Assembly (NCBI GenBank): GCA_963773465.1
Contig: CAVZBF010000001.1
Location: forward strand, 2,103,713-2,167,712
DNA from: VBAS01 sp963773465
GTDB taxonomy: Bacteria > Bacteroidota > Bacteroidia > Chitinophagales > Chitinophagaceae
DNA: 64,000 bases
Direction: 5' to 3'
Below, in pieces: positions 1 to 8,976 of this stretch. The notes below the pieces were generated by a model. It saw only the letters and a program-made list of their open reading frames with translations. It ran no database searches and was not told the DNA's origin. The first letter of the stretch is position 1. Each line of letters starts with the position of its first letter. The position numbers and the translations under genes were made by a program.

Positions 1-2846
1 TAACCCCTGATTTTTACCTGGTCATCCATTCTTCCATAAAACATCAACTCCCGCTCATTGGTCCATTTGCCAAGGTCACCGGTGTGATATAGCTTATAGG
101 TATTCTTTGAGAAAAGTGCTGTATACTTATTCCTGGTAAAAGACTTTTTTGTTTTCCGATTATCGTTGAGATAGCCCCTGCCCACTCCGATTCCCGCCAC
201 AACAATTTCGCCTTTCACGCCAACAGGCATTATAGTTCCCCATTTATTAATAATATAAATACTTAAATTTCTTATTGGCGAACCAATTGGTACATTATGA
301 TTTTCGGGAGCCCGATGAAATATGCAATGCGTAATGTCATCTGATGCTTCGGTAGGGCCATAAGCATTAACAACAGCGATAGAGGGATACCTTTCGAACC
401 AGGTTCGTAATAAATTTACCGGCAAGGTCTCACCGGTAACTACAAGATATTTCAAAGAGGAAAGCTGTGCAGGAGAATAACCTGTTTGAAACAATAATGT
501 TAAATAAGATGGAACTACCTGGAGAACGGTTATTTTTTGTTCATATATTTTTTCGCACATCTTCGCCGGGTTCCTGACAATTTCATTGGGGTAGATCACA
601 ACTTTTGCTCCTATAAGAAGTACGCTTAACATCTGCCAAACAGAAATATCAAAAGTATAGGAAGCTGTCTGCGCCACAACACTATTCGGAGTCATCTTTA
701 AATCTTCAATTTTTGCAAACAGGTGATTCAGCATTCCTCCATGCTCGATCATCACACCTTTAGGCCGGCCGGTGGAACCTGAAGTGTAAATGATATAGGC
801 TAAAGTATCTTTTTTTACCGGGGAATTCAACATAGCATTTTCTATGCCGGTATCATCCAAATCCGTGTTCGAAAGGCTGTTATCAATTATAAAAACCGGG
901 AGTCCGCTATCAACGTTCATATCAAAGCAGACCGGATCAACTACCAAACATGGAGTACGTGTATCGTTAACAATATATTTTAATCGGTCGATCGGCGTAT
1001 CGGGCTCTGCAGGTACATAGCCGGCCCCTGCAAACAGGATGCTCAGGATCCCTATCAACATTTTATCATTTCTGTTTGAAATAATTACTACCGGCTGATC
1101 TTTTTTAACCTGGAAATCTTTTTGCAAGATCAGCGCATTGCGCCGGCATATTCTTATTAATTGATCGTATGTCAATTGAGTATTCTCATATTCCAAAGCA
1201 ATACGGTGAGGAGCTGATTTCGCCTGCTTTTGAAACAGATCGATAAATGTAGCATCTGAATATTTTTGTCTTACAGGTCCTGAGCAGAACTTCATTAATT
1301 TTTTTGTTTCCGCTGCTCCCCGGCAATTCAAATATCTTATCGGTTTGCTATCTTCTGAAACAATCGAGTTCAGGAGGCTTTTCAAATGACTTAACAGCAG
1401 CGATGCTTTTTTATGTGTGGCCCAGCCCCTGTTATACTCCAGTTCCACTCTTAATCCTTCGGATGTCTCCGTAAAATTAAATGTGTAGTTGAAATTGCCA
1501 TTAAAGGGTTTTACTTCTAATTCGGTAACACGTAACGTATCCAAAAGAAATTCTGCTTCGTCACTTGCCTTATGATTATGAAGAACAACCATGACATCAA
1601 ACAATCCATTCTTTTCAATCTTTTTCTTTTTCTTAAGTTCAGAAGTCAATTGACTCAACGGATAATTTTGATGCTCAAAAGCTTTTTTCAGTATCTTTTT
1701 TTCTTTTTGCAATAGTTCTGTAAATGATCTGTCCGGGGAAAACGATGTTCTTATAGCCAGTACATTCACAAACATTCCGACAATGTTTTCTGCGGAAAGT
1801 TCAGATCTTCCTGATGTCGCCGTCCCAAGTACTATATCATTGCAGCCCGATTCCAGGTAAAGAAGACAATTAACCAAAGCAAAAACACCAACAAATAATG
1901 AACTATCCGATGCATGGCATAATCTTTTAAATTTTAAAAATACCTCTTTCCCAATCAGGATGCTGGTAAAACCACCGGTCAATACAGGGATACTTCTTTT
2001 ACCCTCATCACCATCCATTTCCAATAAGGCCAAATCTTTTTTAAACATCGAGTTCCAAAATCTCTTTTCCGAATAAGAGTTTTTTAAGAGCATGCGCTTT
2101 GGTCTGAGCAAATCTTTAAATTGATAAGAAAGCTCCGGCAACTTTACGGAGCTCTTATTTATCTCTGATAAATAAAGGAGGGAGAGCTCCCGTTTAATAA
2201 TGTTCAGTGATATCCCATCGCAAATAATATGATGAAAGTTCAGGATCAGACAACATATCTTGTTTTTGAATTGCACTAATGAAACACGGAAAAGGGGAGC
2301 CTTGTGCAGTCTGAACTCATGCTTCCGTTCACGATCTACTATTTTATTTATTGCTGAAGTGGAGTACTCTTCTGACTCCCGGGAAATAGGTTTGATCCTG
2401 AATGAAACGCTGCCGGGCGGCATTACAAACTGCAGCGGTTCATCTTCTGTATCCTCTATAATTGTGCGAAGCGCCTCGTGCCTGTTTAATAATTTCGAAA
2501 AAGCGGATTCTAATTTTGCGATCGGCAACTCTCCTTTAATCAGGAGCGCCTGTATCACATTGTAGGCACTATTGCCATGTTCAAATTTGCTGACCGTCCA
2601 TATTTGCTTTTGACCTTCTGAGAGACAAAAACCGGCGGATAATTCAGTTGCAGAAGACCCTGAAAGTTGCTTATCCTGGCGTAACCGGCTTATATAATCG
2701 ATGAGTTTTCCTCTGTTCGCCCTGATCTTTTCCAGGATCCCGGTGTTCATCATATTCTTTGGAGCATCGACTGAAAGTTTGCCATTGGAAATTTTCAGAT
2801 TGATCCCATGTTCTCTTAAGTACCTGATTAATTTCTTTGGATTCAT
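1..2846 (-). CDS. NRPS, TubC docking domain - C - A (C-terminus outside window)
   Basis: Nonribosomal peptide synthetase that continues past the left edge; about 948 residues are visible, starting at ATG 2844-2846. Residues 1-55 resemble a TubC N-terminal docking domain (short helices, a G-x-L-x-x-x-A-P stretch), which would receive the chain from another synthetase. A complete condensation domain follows with an intact HHIICDG motif at residues 205-211. The adenylation domain starts near residue 560, with a YTSGSTGRPKG core near 685, FDISVWQML, NAYGPTEASDDIT and, at the window edge, GRMDDQVKIRG. My hand-read specificity residues are D-I-W-Q-V-T-A-D-D. The pocket resembles that of the next gene and has two consecutive Asp, so a charged or amino side chain is possible, but I do not assign a substrate. 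The carrier domain, if present, lies outside. The 167-bp gap upstream leaves an internal promoter possible. Confidence 0.9.
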   Translation of the reverse strand, partial: MNPKKLIRYLREHGINLKISNGKLSVDAPKNMMNTGILEKIRANRGKLIDYISRLRQDKQLSGSSATELSAGFCLSEGQKQIWTVSKFEHGNSAYNVIQALLIKGELPIAKLESAFSKLLNRHEALRTIIEDTEDEPLQFVMPPGSVSFRIKPISRESEEYSTSAINKIVDRERKHEFRLHKAPLFRVSLVQFKNKICCLILNFHHIICDGISLNIIKRELSLLYLSEINKSSVKLPELSYQFKDLLRPKRMLLKNSYSEKRFWNSMFKKDLALLEMDGDEGKRSIPVLTGGFTSILIGKEVFLKFKRLCHASDSSLFVGVFALVNCLLYLESGCNDIVLGTATSGRSELSAENIVGMFVNVLAIRTSFSPDRSFTELLQKEKKILKKAFEHQNYPLSQLTSELKKKKKIEKNGLFDVMVVLHNHKASDEAEFLLDTLRVTELEVKPFNGNFNYTFNFTETSEGLRVELEYNRGWATHKKASLLLSHLKSLLNSIVSEDSKPIRYLNCRGAAETKKLMKFCSGPVRQKYSDATFIDLFQKQAKSAPHRIALEYENTQLTYDQLIRICRRNALILQKDFQVKKDQPVVIISNRNDKMLIGILSILFAGAGYVPAEPDTPIDRLKYIVNDTRTPCLVVDPVCFDMNVDSGLPVFIIDNSLSNTDLDDTGIENAMLNSPVKKDTLAYIIYTSGSTGRPKGVMIEHGGMLNHLFAKIEDLKMTPNSVVAQTASYTFDISVWQMLSVLLIGAKVVIYPNEIVRNPAKMCEKIYEQKITVLQVVPSYLTLLFQTGYSPAQLSSLKYLVVTGETLPVNLLRTWFERYPSIAVVNAYGPTEASDDITHCIFHRAPENHNVPIGSPIRNLSIYIINKWGTIMPVGVKGEIVVAGIGVGRGYLNDNRKTKKSFTRNKYTALFSKNTYKLYHTGDLGKWTNERELMFYGRMDDQVKIRG

Positions 2847-3013
2847 TTTTACTGCCAATATTATTCAATGAAAAAATTCGGCTTCTTCAGCCGGGAGCCG
2901 ATTATCCTGATTGTGATATTGTGAATAAGAGAAGGACCACTACTTACTGTAGAACAAACAAGAGGCAAACAAGGTGTTCAACGTTAACAATGACTTTGCG
3001 CTTGGTTTTTTAT

Positions 3014-5554
3014 TCAAATCTCAAAAACATCTCTTTCCATCATAATAATGTTATTTTCTTTCCTGGGTGCTGTACGGGCAGCTAATTTCTTTACAATACT
3101 TTCAATTGTTGGGTTATCTATAACATCTTTCAATGTAAGATCAGAACCAAAAGCCAGGTTAACCTCACAAATAAACCTCCATGCCATGATTAGATTTCCT
3201 TCTGCTTCAAACAGACGGGTAGCAACAGTTATTTCATCATATCCCAAAATATTTTTCGCGATATCTATTACTTTCCGCCCGGTTTTACCAACGTTTGCCT
3301 GAGATGGGCCGGCTGATTCAATCGGCAGCATACTGATCAATCCATTCTTATCAATCTTGCCGTTTGCCGATAGCGGAAATTTTTTAAGAATAGTAAAATT
3401 TGCGGGAACCATGAATTTAGGCAACACCTTACCCAAATCTTTTTTTATCTGTTCTTCAGTATGATTGCGTCCTTTCTCAAGGCATACAAATCCATGTAAA
3501 TAACTTTCTTCAAATTCACTTTTTTTGAAAATAACAGCGGCCTCGCTGATATAACTGATCCTTAATAAATTTATTTCGATATCTCTAAGCTCTATTCGAT
3601 TACCACGGATCTTTATCTGTTCATCCTTCCTTCCGAAGAATTGCAAGTTTCCATCCGGAAGCCATCTGCCGATATCACCGGTTTTATATAGTCGTCCTCT
3701 TTCTTTTACAAATGGATCAGTGGTAAAGGCAAGACTTGTTTTAAAATCATCATTTAAGTAGCCCCTTCCGACACAAATACCCGATACACATATTTCTCCT
3801 TTGACATTAACGGGACATAATTTTCCGGCCTTGTTAAGAACATAAATATTGACGTTTGGCAAGGGTTTTCCTATCGGAAGCGGTTCAATATCGTATTTAT
3901 CATCTACAAGGAAATGTGTGATATCATCTGAGGCCTCGGTTGGTCCGTAAGCATTTAAAATGTTTTTTATTCTCAATGTTGCTGATATCTTTTTTGCGAG
4001 CCTTGTCTTGAATTCTTCTCCCGTAACTATCAAATAGTGAACTGACCTGAATGATTTTTGCAATATATCAGCAGCAAAATTGTCCAACAGGCTTGACAGA
4101 TAAGAAGGCACGAGCTCAACAACATTGACATTATCCACCGTAAGATTTTGAATAAAGTTTTCCGGGTTATGTGTGCTTGCATTGTTATAAATTCTCACCT
4201 TGCCTCCTGCAAGTAAAACACATAGCAATTGCCATATCGATATATCAAAACCCTGTGATGCAGTTTGCGCAACTGTGCTGTTTGCATTCAATTTCAAATC
4301 TTCAATTTTTGCATACATATGATTTAACATTCCCAAATGCTCAACCATTACTCCTTTTGGATCGCCGGTTGAACCCGATGTATATATAATATAGGCCACA
4401 TCAGACATCAACGGGCCTGATATTCGAGTGGCTACGGGAACCTTAGTTGATAACCGTATCCGTTCATATAATATTACATTGGTCAGTTCCGGAATTCCCT
4501 GGATCAGGTTTAAGAGTTTAGCTTCAATGATTATACTTCCCGCTTTTGAATTCCTGATAATTTTCTTTATCCTATCCGGGTGATTGGCAGGATCAATAGG
4601 CAGGTAGATCGCATTTATCTTCCATAAACCAAGGATACACGCCACGAGCTTTTCTGATCTTTCCACTAAAACAATCACAATTTCATTTTTCCGGATCGAA
4701 TGTTCACTCAGAAAATAACTGACCTGGTTACTGGTATCGTCAAGCTCTTTGTAGCTTATACTTTTACGCCCGCATTGAATTGCAATTTGTGATAATGACC
4801 TGTTTACCTGGTCTTCAAACAGCCCGATAAAACTGCGGTTTTCATCAAACTTATAAGTTTTGTTATTGAAACCATACACCAGCGAGTGATATTCAATTTG
4901 AGATAGAAAATCCAGCTCAGAGAGTTTTGTTTGAAGATTTTCAGAAAAGATCTCCATGATCCTTAAGTAGTGGTTCCCTACCTGCAAAATATAATGATCA
5001 TCAAATGTGTCGTCATAATCAATTTGAACAAATGACTCAGCCACCTTAAAAATGATACTGCACCCATTCAATTTTGCTCCATCCTGCATCGCTGTGTGGC
5101 AAAAGCCAACAAGTGAATAGCCCGAAAAAGAATCCCTGGTCATTCCAAAATTCAAAAAATCAAAAGGCTGATGATTGAAAACATCAATTACTTTTCTTTT
5201 CACTTTTTGCAGCAGGTCCGTGCATGTCAAATCATCGCTTATTTCACTTATTACCGGCAATAAACCGTTTTGTTCATTTTTCCTGATACTTCCGGGAACA
5301 ACGGTTATTACACTAATCACCTCTTCAGAAGAATAGAATTTTAAAACTGTCTTCAAACAGGCCAGGTTGTATATGAAATTGCTCAGGAGATGTTTTTCAG
5401 ACAGATGTGCAACCTTTGTTAATATACCCGGTGTCAGTTGCAATTGCACTGTCTTCTTATTTCCTGACCGGCGGTTATTTGATCCTAAATCGATACCGGA
5501 AACATCCCGGGACAATTCTTTTTCCCAAAAACTTTTTATCTGTGTCCAACGCAT
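3014..5554 (-). CDS. NRPS, half condensation domain - A - degenerate PCP
   Basis: NRPS of 846 residues. Residues 1-225 match only the C-terminal half of a condensation domain; the N-terminal half with the HHxxxDG motif is absent. The adenylation domain (about 240-720) has all core motifs: YTSGSTGDPKG, FDISIWQLL, NAYGPTEASDDIT, YKTGDIGRW and GRKDEQIKIRGNRIE. Hand-read pocket: D-I-W-E-I-T-A-D-D, close to the A domain of the next gene downstream. The terminal domain aligns with a PCP, but the phosphopantetheine Ser is Leu788 (codon 3191-3193, in F-E-A-E-G-N-L-I-M-A-W). As read it cannot be loaded in cis, so it may supply an adenylate in trans or be decaying. It lies 22 bp downstream of the cupin-8 oxygenase gene, consistent with joint handling of one amino acid. 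The reading frame is otherwise intact. Confidence 0.88.
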   Translation of the reverse strand: MRWTQIKSFWEKELSRDVSGIDLGSNNRRSGNKKTVQLQLTPGILTKVAHLSEKHLLSNFIYNLACLKTVLKFYSSEEVISVITVVPGSIRKNEQNGLLPVISEISDDLTCTDLLQKVKRKVIDVFNHQPFDFLNFGMTRDSFSGYSLVGFCHTAMQDGAKLNGCSIIFKVAESFVQIDYDDTFDDHYILQVGNHYLRIMEIFSENLQTKLSELDFLSQIEYHSLVYGFNNKTYKFDENRSFIGLFEDQVNRSLSQIAIQCGRKSISYKELDDTSNQVSYFLSEHSIRKNEIVIVLVERSEKLVACILGLWKINAIYLPIDPANHPDRIKKIIRNSKAGSIIIEAKLLNLIQGIPELTNVILYERIRLSTKVPVATRISGPLMSDVAYIIYTSGSTGDPKGVMVEHLGMLNHMYAKIEDLKLNANSTVAQTASQGFDISIWQLLCVLLAGGKVRIYNNASTHNPENFIQNLTVDNVNVVELVPSYLSSLLDNFAADILQKSFRSVHYLIVTGEEFKTRLAKKISATLRIKNILNAYGPTEASDDITHFLVDDKYDIEPLPIGKPLPNVNIYVLNKAGKLCPVNVKGEICVSGICVGRGYLNDDFKTSLAFTTDPFVKERGRLYKTGDIGRWLPDGNLQFFGRKDEQIKIRGNRIELRDIEINLLRISYISEAAVIFKKSEFEESYLHGFVCLEKGRNHTEEQIKKDLGKVLPKFMVPANFTILKKFPLSANGKIDKNGLISMLPIESAGPSQANVGKTGRKVIDIAKNILGYDEITVATRLFEAEGNLIMAWRFICEVNLAFGSDLTLKDVIDNPTIESIVKKLAARTAPRKENNIIMMERDVFEI

Positions 5555-5576
5555 ATTTTACAGCTTATCATGTTGG

Positions 5577-6854
5577 CTAATTCAGCACCTGAGACTCAAG
5601 AGCCATCTTGCCTTTAATCCCCACAGACGCTGATACTTTATCATAAAAAAGGATCAGTTTATTGACAAGACCCGGACTGATTGTAACATTGTCTTTCATT
5701 TTTGAAGGTTTGATAAATGTTCCGAAGAAAAAGAATTCATCCTGGAGCTCCGCCGAAAGGAGATCGTTTTCAATAAGCTTATTTAAACTATCATAATACC
5801 TGTCTTCAGCAATATTTTCAAATGTGATATTGTTTAAATTTACTTCCTGCCGGTTTGATCTCTCAATTAAGTTCGCGGTTCTATCTATTATCGATTTATC
5901 CGGTTCCAGGCTATACATTTCACACAAACCGCTCAACTCCTGCTGCAACAGTGACATACCAATCATGTAAGCGCCCCAGTTACATCCGTGGTATAAAAAT
6001 AATTCTGCTGCGTCTGTCAATGAATACCCTTCAAAACCTGATTTATTGCACTTTTCATACATTTGAATCAAGACTCCCATTTCGAAATGTTTTACTATTT
6101 CATAATAGCCGGGATAACACAAACACTCATCAATTCGCGGATATCCCCAGTAATTAAGTGATATATAAGGGCCTTCCGATTCAACCTGGTGCCACCAGAA
6201 AGAAGGTAAAAACAAAAAATCGCCAGGGCTCAACTTCACTTTAATTGGTTTTATCTTTCGTGCAAGAGGATACCTTGTGAAGTCAATATTTTCAATGTCG
6301 AATATTTCAGTATTATTTGATCCCATGGGATAGAGGAAAAAATAACTGGCGGGATCATAGAGATAAAATATTTTTTTGCCTTTGATCTGAAAATAAAAAT
6401 TATTGAACACATCGAAATGAGTAGCCGTTATATTGCCATTCCCGATCCAGAGCTGACCTTCATCGGAATTAGTTTTATCCTTTAAATAATCAGGGATGGC
6501 GATCTGGTGAATCAATTCAGGGATCTTGGTCTCAAGCAGATTATAGTATTTGCCATTAGCTTCAGGATCAGAGTTTGCAAGGGTTAACGCTGTTTTTAGA
6601 TCAGCAAGCATGCCACTTCCAGATTTAAAAAATTGTTCATGCTTATTTTCCCTTTTTTCAAAAATAGTCATCGGCACCTCGCGTTCGACATCCTTTACTG
6701 CTGACAGCAGGAAATCCAGATTCCAGCGATCGTAATTATCATCTTCCAAAAATAAGCCGCGAACTATCAGGGGAATGTGCGGAATGAAGTACTGGTTGTG
6801 AAACACCGTTGGGTCAAATTCACTTACGTGTATTTCTGTAATTTTTTGTATCAT
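5577..6854 (-). CDS. Cupin-8/JmjC-type Fe(II)/2-oxoglutarate oxygenase
   Basis: Protein of 425 residues with a JmjC/cupin-8 core. The metal triad is visible as H146-x-D148 (ATHFDVFNNF) and H222 (FWWHQVESEG), with FLFLP before the distal His as in factor-inhibiting-HIF relatives. Family knowledge: these enzymes hydroxylate side chains with O2, Fe(II) and 2-oxoglutarate. The C-terminal 190 residues are an extra region with no motif I recognise. Its position between sbnB (33 bp upstream) and an NRPS A-PCP protein (22 bp downstream) suggests hydroxylation of a precursor or carrier-bound residue; that is inference. No signal peptide, so it is cytoplasmic. The start is the only Met giving a full N-terminus. 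Confidence 0.85.
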   Translation of the reverse strand: MIQKITEIHVSEFDPTVFHNQYFIPHIPLIVRGLFLEDDNYDRWNLDFLLSAVKDVEREVPMTIFEKRENKHEQFFKSGSGMLADLKTALTLANSDPEANGKYYNLLETKIPELIHQIAIPDYLKDKTNSDEGQLWIGNGNITATHFDVFNNFYFQIKGKKIFYLYDPASYFFLYPMGSNNTEIFDIENIDFTRYPLARKIKPIKVKLSPGDFLFLPSFWWHQVESEGPYISLNYWGYPRIDECLCYPGYYEIVKHFEMGVLIQMYEKCNKSGFEGYSLTDAAELFLYHGCNWGAYMIGMSLLQQELSGLCEMYSLEPDKSIIDRTANLIERSNRQEVNLNNITFENIAEDRYYDSLNKLIENDLLSAELQDEFFFFGTFIKPSKMKDNVTISPGLVNKLILFYDKVSASVGIKGKMALESQVLN

Positions 6855-6887
6855 ATAAATTGTTTTTAATTTTTTACAAATGTTATT

Positions 6888-7859
6888 TCAATCTAACTGC
6901 ATTCCTAAATTTTGTGCCCGTGCGAGTTTGTAATAATATTTTCCTATAACCAGATCAAAAACTGCCATTCCCATGGGATTGAACATTAAAGAGCCTGAAT
7001 ACACTTGCGGTTGCAGGAACAAATCATCCACCTGTCGTAAATCGAAAACATCTTTCTTCTCTAATCCGTTTATTTTATGCGCCTGCTCAATGTCTGTATT
7101 CTCCCTGCAAACCTCGTCCCAGTCATCCACCAGTATGCAATCCACATTTTTAAGAAATGAGGGCGAAAAATCACGCAGTGAAATATTTAAATAAAAGCAT
7201 CCTTTACGCGGAGGCATATCGATGTATCTTTTATCTGAAACAGTACATGTGATAAGGATGTCAGCGTTTTGATACAGATATTCAAATGAGTCGCACGCCG
7301 CTGTCTTAACTCTTCGCTGTTCACCAGCTATACGGTCTGATTTTTCCGAAGAGATATCATAAAGAAGAATCTTTGAAATGCTGCGACTGAATAATTCATT
7401 CAGCATATTCAAATGAAAAACTCCGATAGGACCCAAACCTACAATACCGACAGTGTATACTTGCTCCGGCTTTGTTGAATTTTCAATGTACTTCTGCAAC
7501 AGGCAAGCAGAAACACCGGCAGTTCTTATCGCGCTGACAGAAGCGGAATTTATTATCGAGTATGGGCACCCCGTATCAGAATCATTCAGTACAATAATTG
7601 AATTCGCCCTTGCGTTGCCTGTATGGATATTATCCGGGAAGCTTGCAATCCATTTTAAACCTGCTGTGTTAGCTTCACCGCCAACATAAGCCGGCATTGC
7701 AATTATCCTGTTTCTCGGATCTTTGTATCTCAGGTATAATTTCAAGGGCTGGGCATAACTTCCCAACTTAAGCAAATCGATAGCGCTGTCAATTTCGCTT
7801 ATTATGTTTTCCCATCGCAACTTAACCGACCGGATATGAGACTCGTTAAGATATAGCAT
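6888..7859 (-). CDS. sbnB: SbnB-type N-((2S)-2-amino-2-carboxyethyl)-L-glutamate dehydrogenase
   Basis: Protein of 323 residues of the ornithine cyclodeaminase/mu-crystallin superfamily. Visible are the substrate-side segment with KWIASFPDN and a Rossmann glycine motif, VGIVGLGPIGVFHLNML, followed by an acidic beta-2 end (LLYDISSE) that suits NAD. Known role of SbnB: it oxidatively hydrolyses the SbnA product ACEGA to L-2,3-diaminopropionate and 2-oxoglutarate. The assignment rests mainly on the adjacent sbnA-like gene, which it overlaps by 14 bp, implying translational coupling. Length is close to the family norm (about 330). The pair implies that the cluster makes its own diaminopropionate for one of the adenylation domains. 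Confidence 0.9.
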   Translation of the reverse strand: MLYLNESHIRSVKLRWENIISEIDSAIDLLKLGSYAQPLKLYLRYKDPRNRIIAMPAYVGGEANTAGLKWIASFPDNIHTGNARANSIIVLNDSDTGCPYSIINSASVSAIRTAGVSACLLQKYIENSTKPEQVYTVGIVGLGPIGVFHLNMLNELFSRSISKILLYDISSEKSDRIAGEQRRVKTAACDSFEYLYQNADILITCTVSDKRYIDMPPRKGCFYLNISLRDFSPSFLKNVDCILVDDWDEVCRENTDIEQAHKINGLEKKDVFDLRQVDDLFLQPQVYSGSLMFNPMGMAVFDLVIGKYYYKLARAQNLGMQLD

Positions 7860-8826
7860 ATAGTTTTTGACTGTGGCTTTTTATGTTTTTCAAAACCCAT
7901 TCTTCATTATAAACAGTATCAAGATATGAACTACCATTATCGGGGGTAATAAAAACTGCATTTGTATTTCTTTGCCGTCTCTTTTCAAGGACTTTTTTCG
8001 CAGCACAATAGGCAGCTCCCGCTGAAGCACCTACTAAAATCGAATGATCCGTGAGGAGCTCATGACAGGCATCGATGATAGCGTCCTGTGATAAAATCAC
8101 GATCTTATCAATCTTCGCAAACTCTATGTTTTTTGTTCGCAAACTTGCCCCGATGCCAAACAGCTTTCTTTCCCTGACCTTATTATCGAATATAAAAGAC
8201 CCTTCTACATCGACGGCTACAATATTTATATTTGGAAACTTTTCCTTTAACCTCTTCGAAATTCCGGCAATTGTACCGCCCGTGCTGACGGTGATAAAGG
8301 CATAATCAAGCGTAGGAAAATAGTCTGCAATTTCTTTGCCCAGGCCAAAATAATAAGACAAATAATTATCAACATTATCATATTGATTTGGGTTCAAAAC
8401 ATTTTGATGCTCCATCGAATATTCCTTTACTTTCTTTATCCTGTTGAGCAGGTAATTGCCTGTCACATCTTTTTCGTCCACTACAATAACATTGGCGGAT
8501 ATTGACTCGAGCAGCTTTTTTTTCTGCGGGGATATGTTGGGGTCAATGACCGGTATAAATGGAATTCCTAATATCTTACACATTCCTGCGAGCGCAATTG
8601 CAAAATTGCCAGAACTTGACTCGATAATGGTTGTATCGGAGTTCAACTTGTCTGACTCTATAAATCGCTTTAAGATATAATGGGCCGGACGGTCCTTTAT
8701 ACTTCCGAAGAAATTGAAGTATTCAAGTTTTGTATACAAATTGCAAAACTCCACATCGAGTTTATACATCGGGGTATTACCGATATATTTACTGATCGAT
8801 TCAAGTTTTTCTTTTAATGTTTTCAT
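7846..8826 (-). CDS. sbnA: SbnA-type 2,3-diaminopropionate biosynthesis protein (PLP-dependent)
   Basis: Protein of 326 residues, fold-type II PLP enzyme of the cysteine synthase group. The PLP lysine is K44 in GSIKDRPAHYIL. The phosphate-binding loop SSSGNFAIAL and the glycine loop STGGTIAG are present, as is a C-terminal GASAGAAYCAA segment. Known reaction of SbnA: O-phospho-L-serine plus L-glutamate gives ACEGA, the substrate of SbnB. A plain cysteine synthase is the alternative; the overlapping sbnB and NRPS surroundings favour SbnA. It follows the PKS gene after a 150-bp gap in which I see no clear terminator. Confidence 0.9.
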   Translation of the reverse strand: MKTLKEKLESISKYIGNTPMYKLDVEFCNLYTKLEYFNFFGSIKDRPAHYILKRFIESDKLNSDTTIIESSSGNFAIALAGMCKILGIPFIPVIDPNISPQKKKLLESISANVIVVDEKDVTGNYLLNRIKKVKEYSMEHQNVLNPNQYDNVDNYLSYYFGLGKEIADYFPTLDYAFITVSTGGTIAGISKRLKEKFPNINIVAVDVEGSFIFDNKVRERKLFGIGASLRTKNIEFAKIDKIVILSQDAIIDACHELLTDHSILVGASAGAAYCAAKKVLEKRRQRNTNAVFITPDNGSSYLDTVYNEEWVLKNIKSHSQKLYAIS

Positions 8827-8976
8827 TATGCTTGAGGTTAAAGTGAGAGTATTTGGTGAAACCGTGGAATTAAATGATCAATCAGCAATATCTCAAAACA
8901 CAAATGCATCAATCTTACACATTGACATTTTGTGCTTACAAAAACTCTAGTGAGGAATTGATAAAAATGAATGCAG

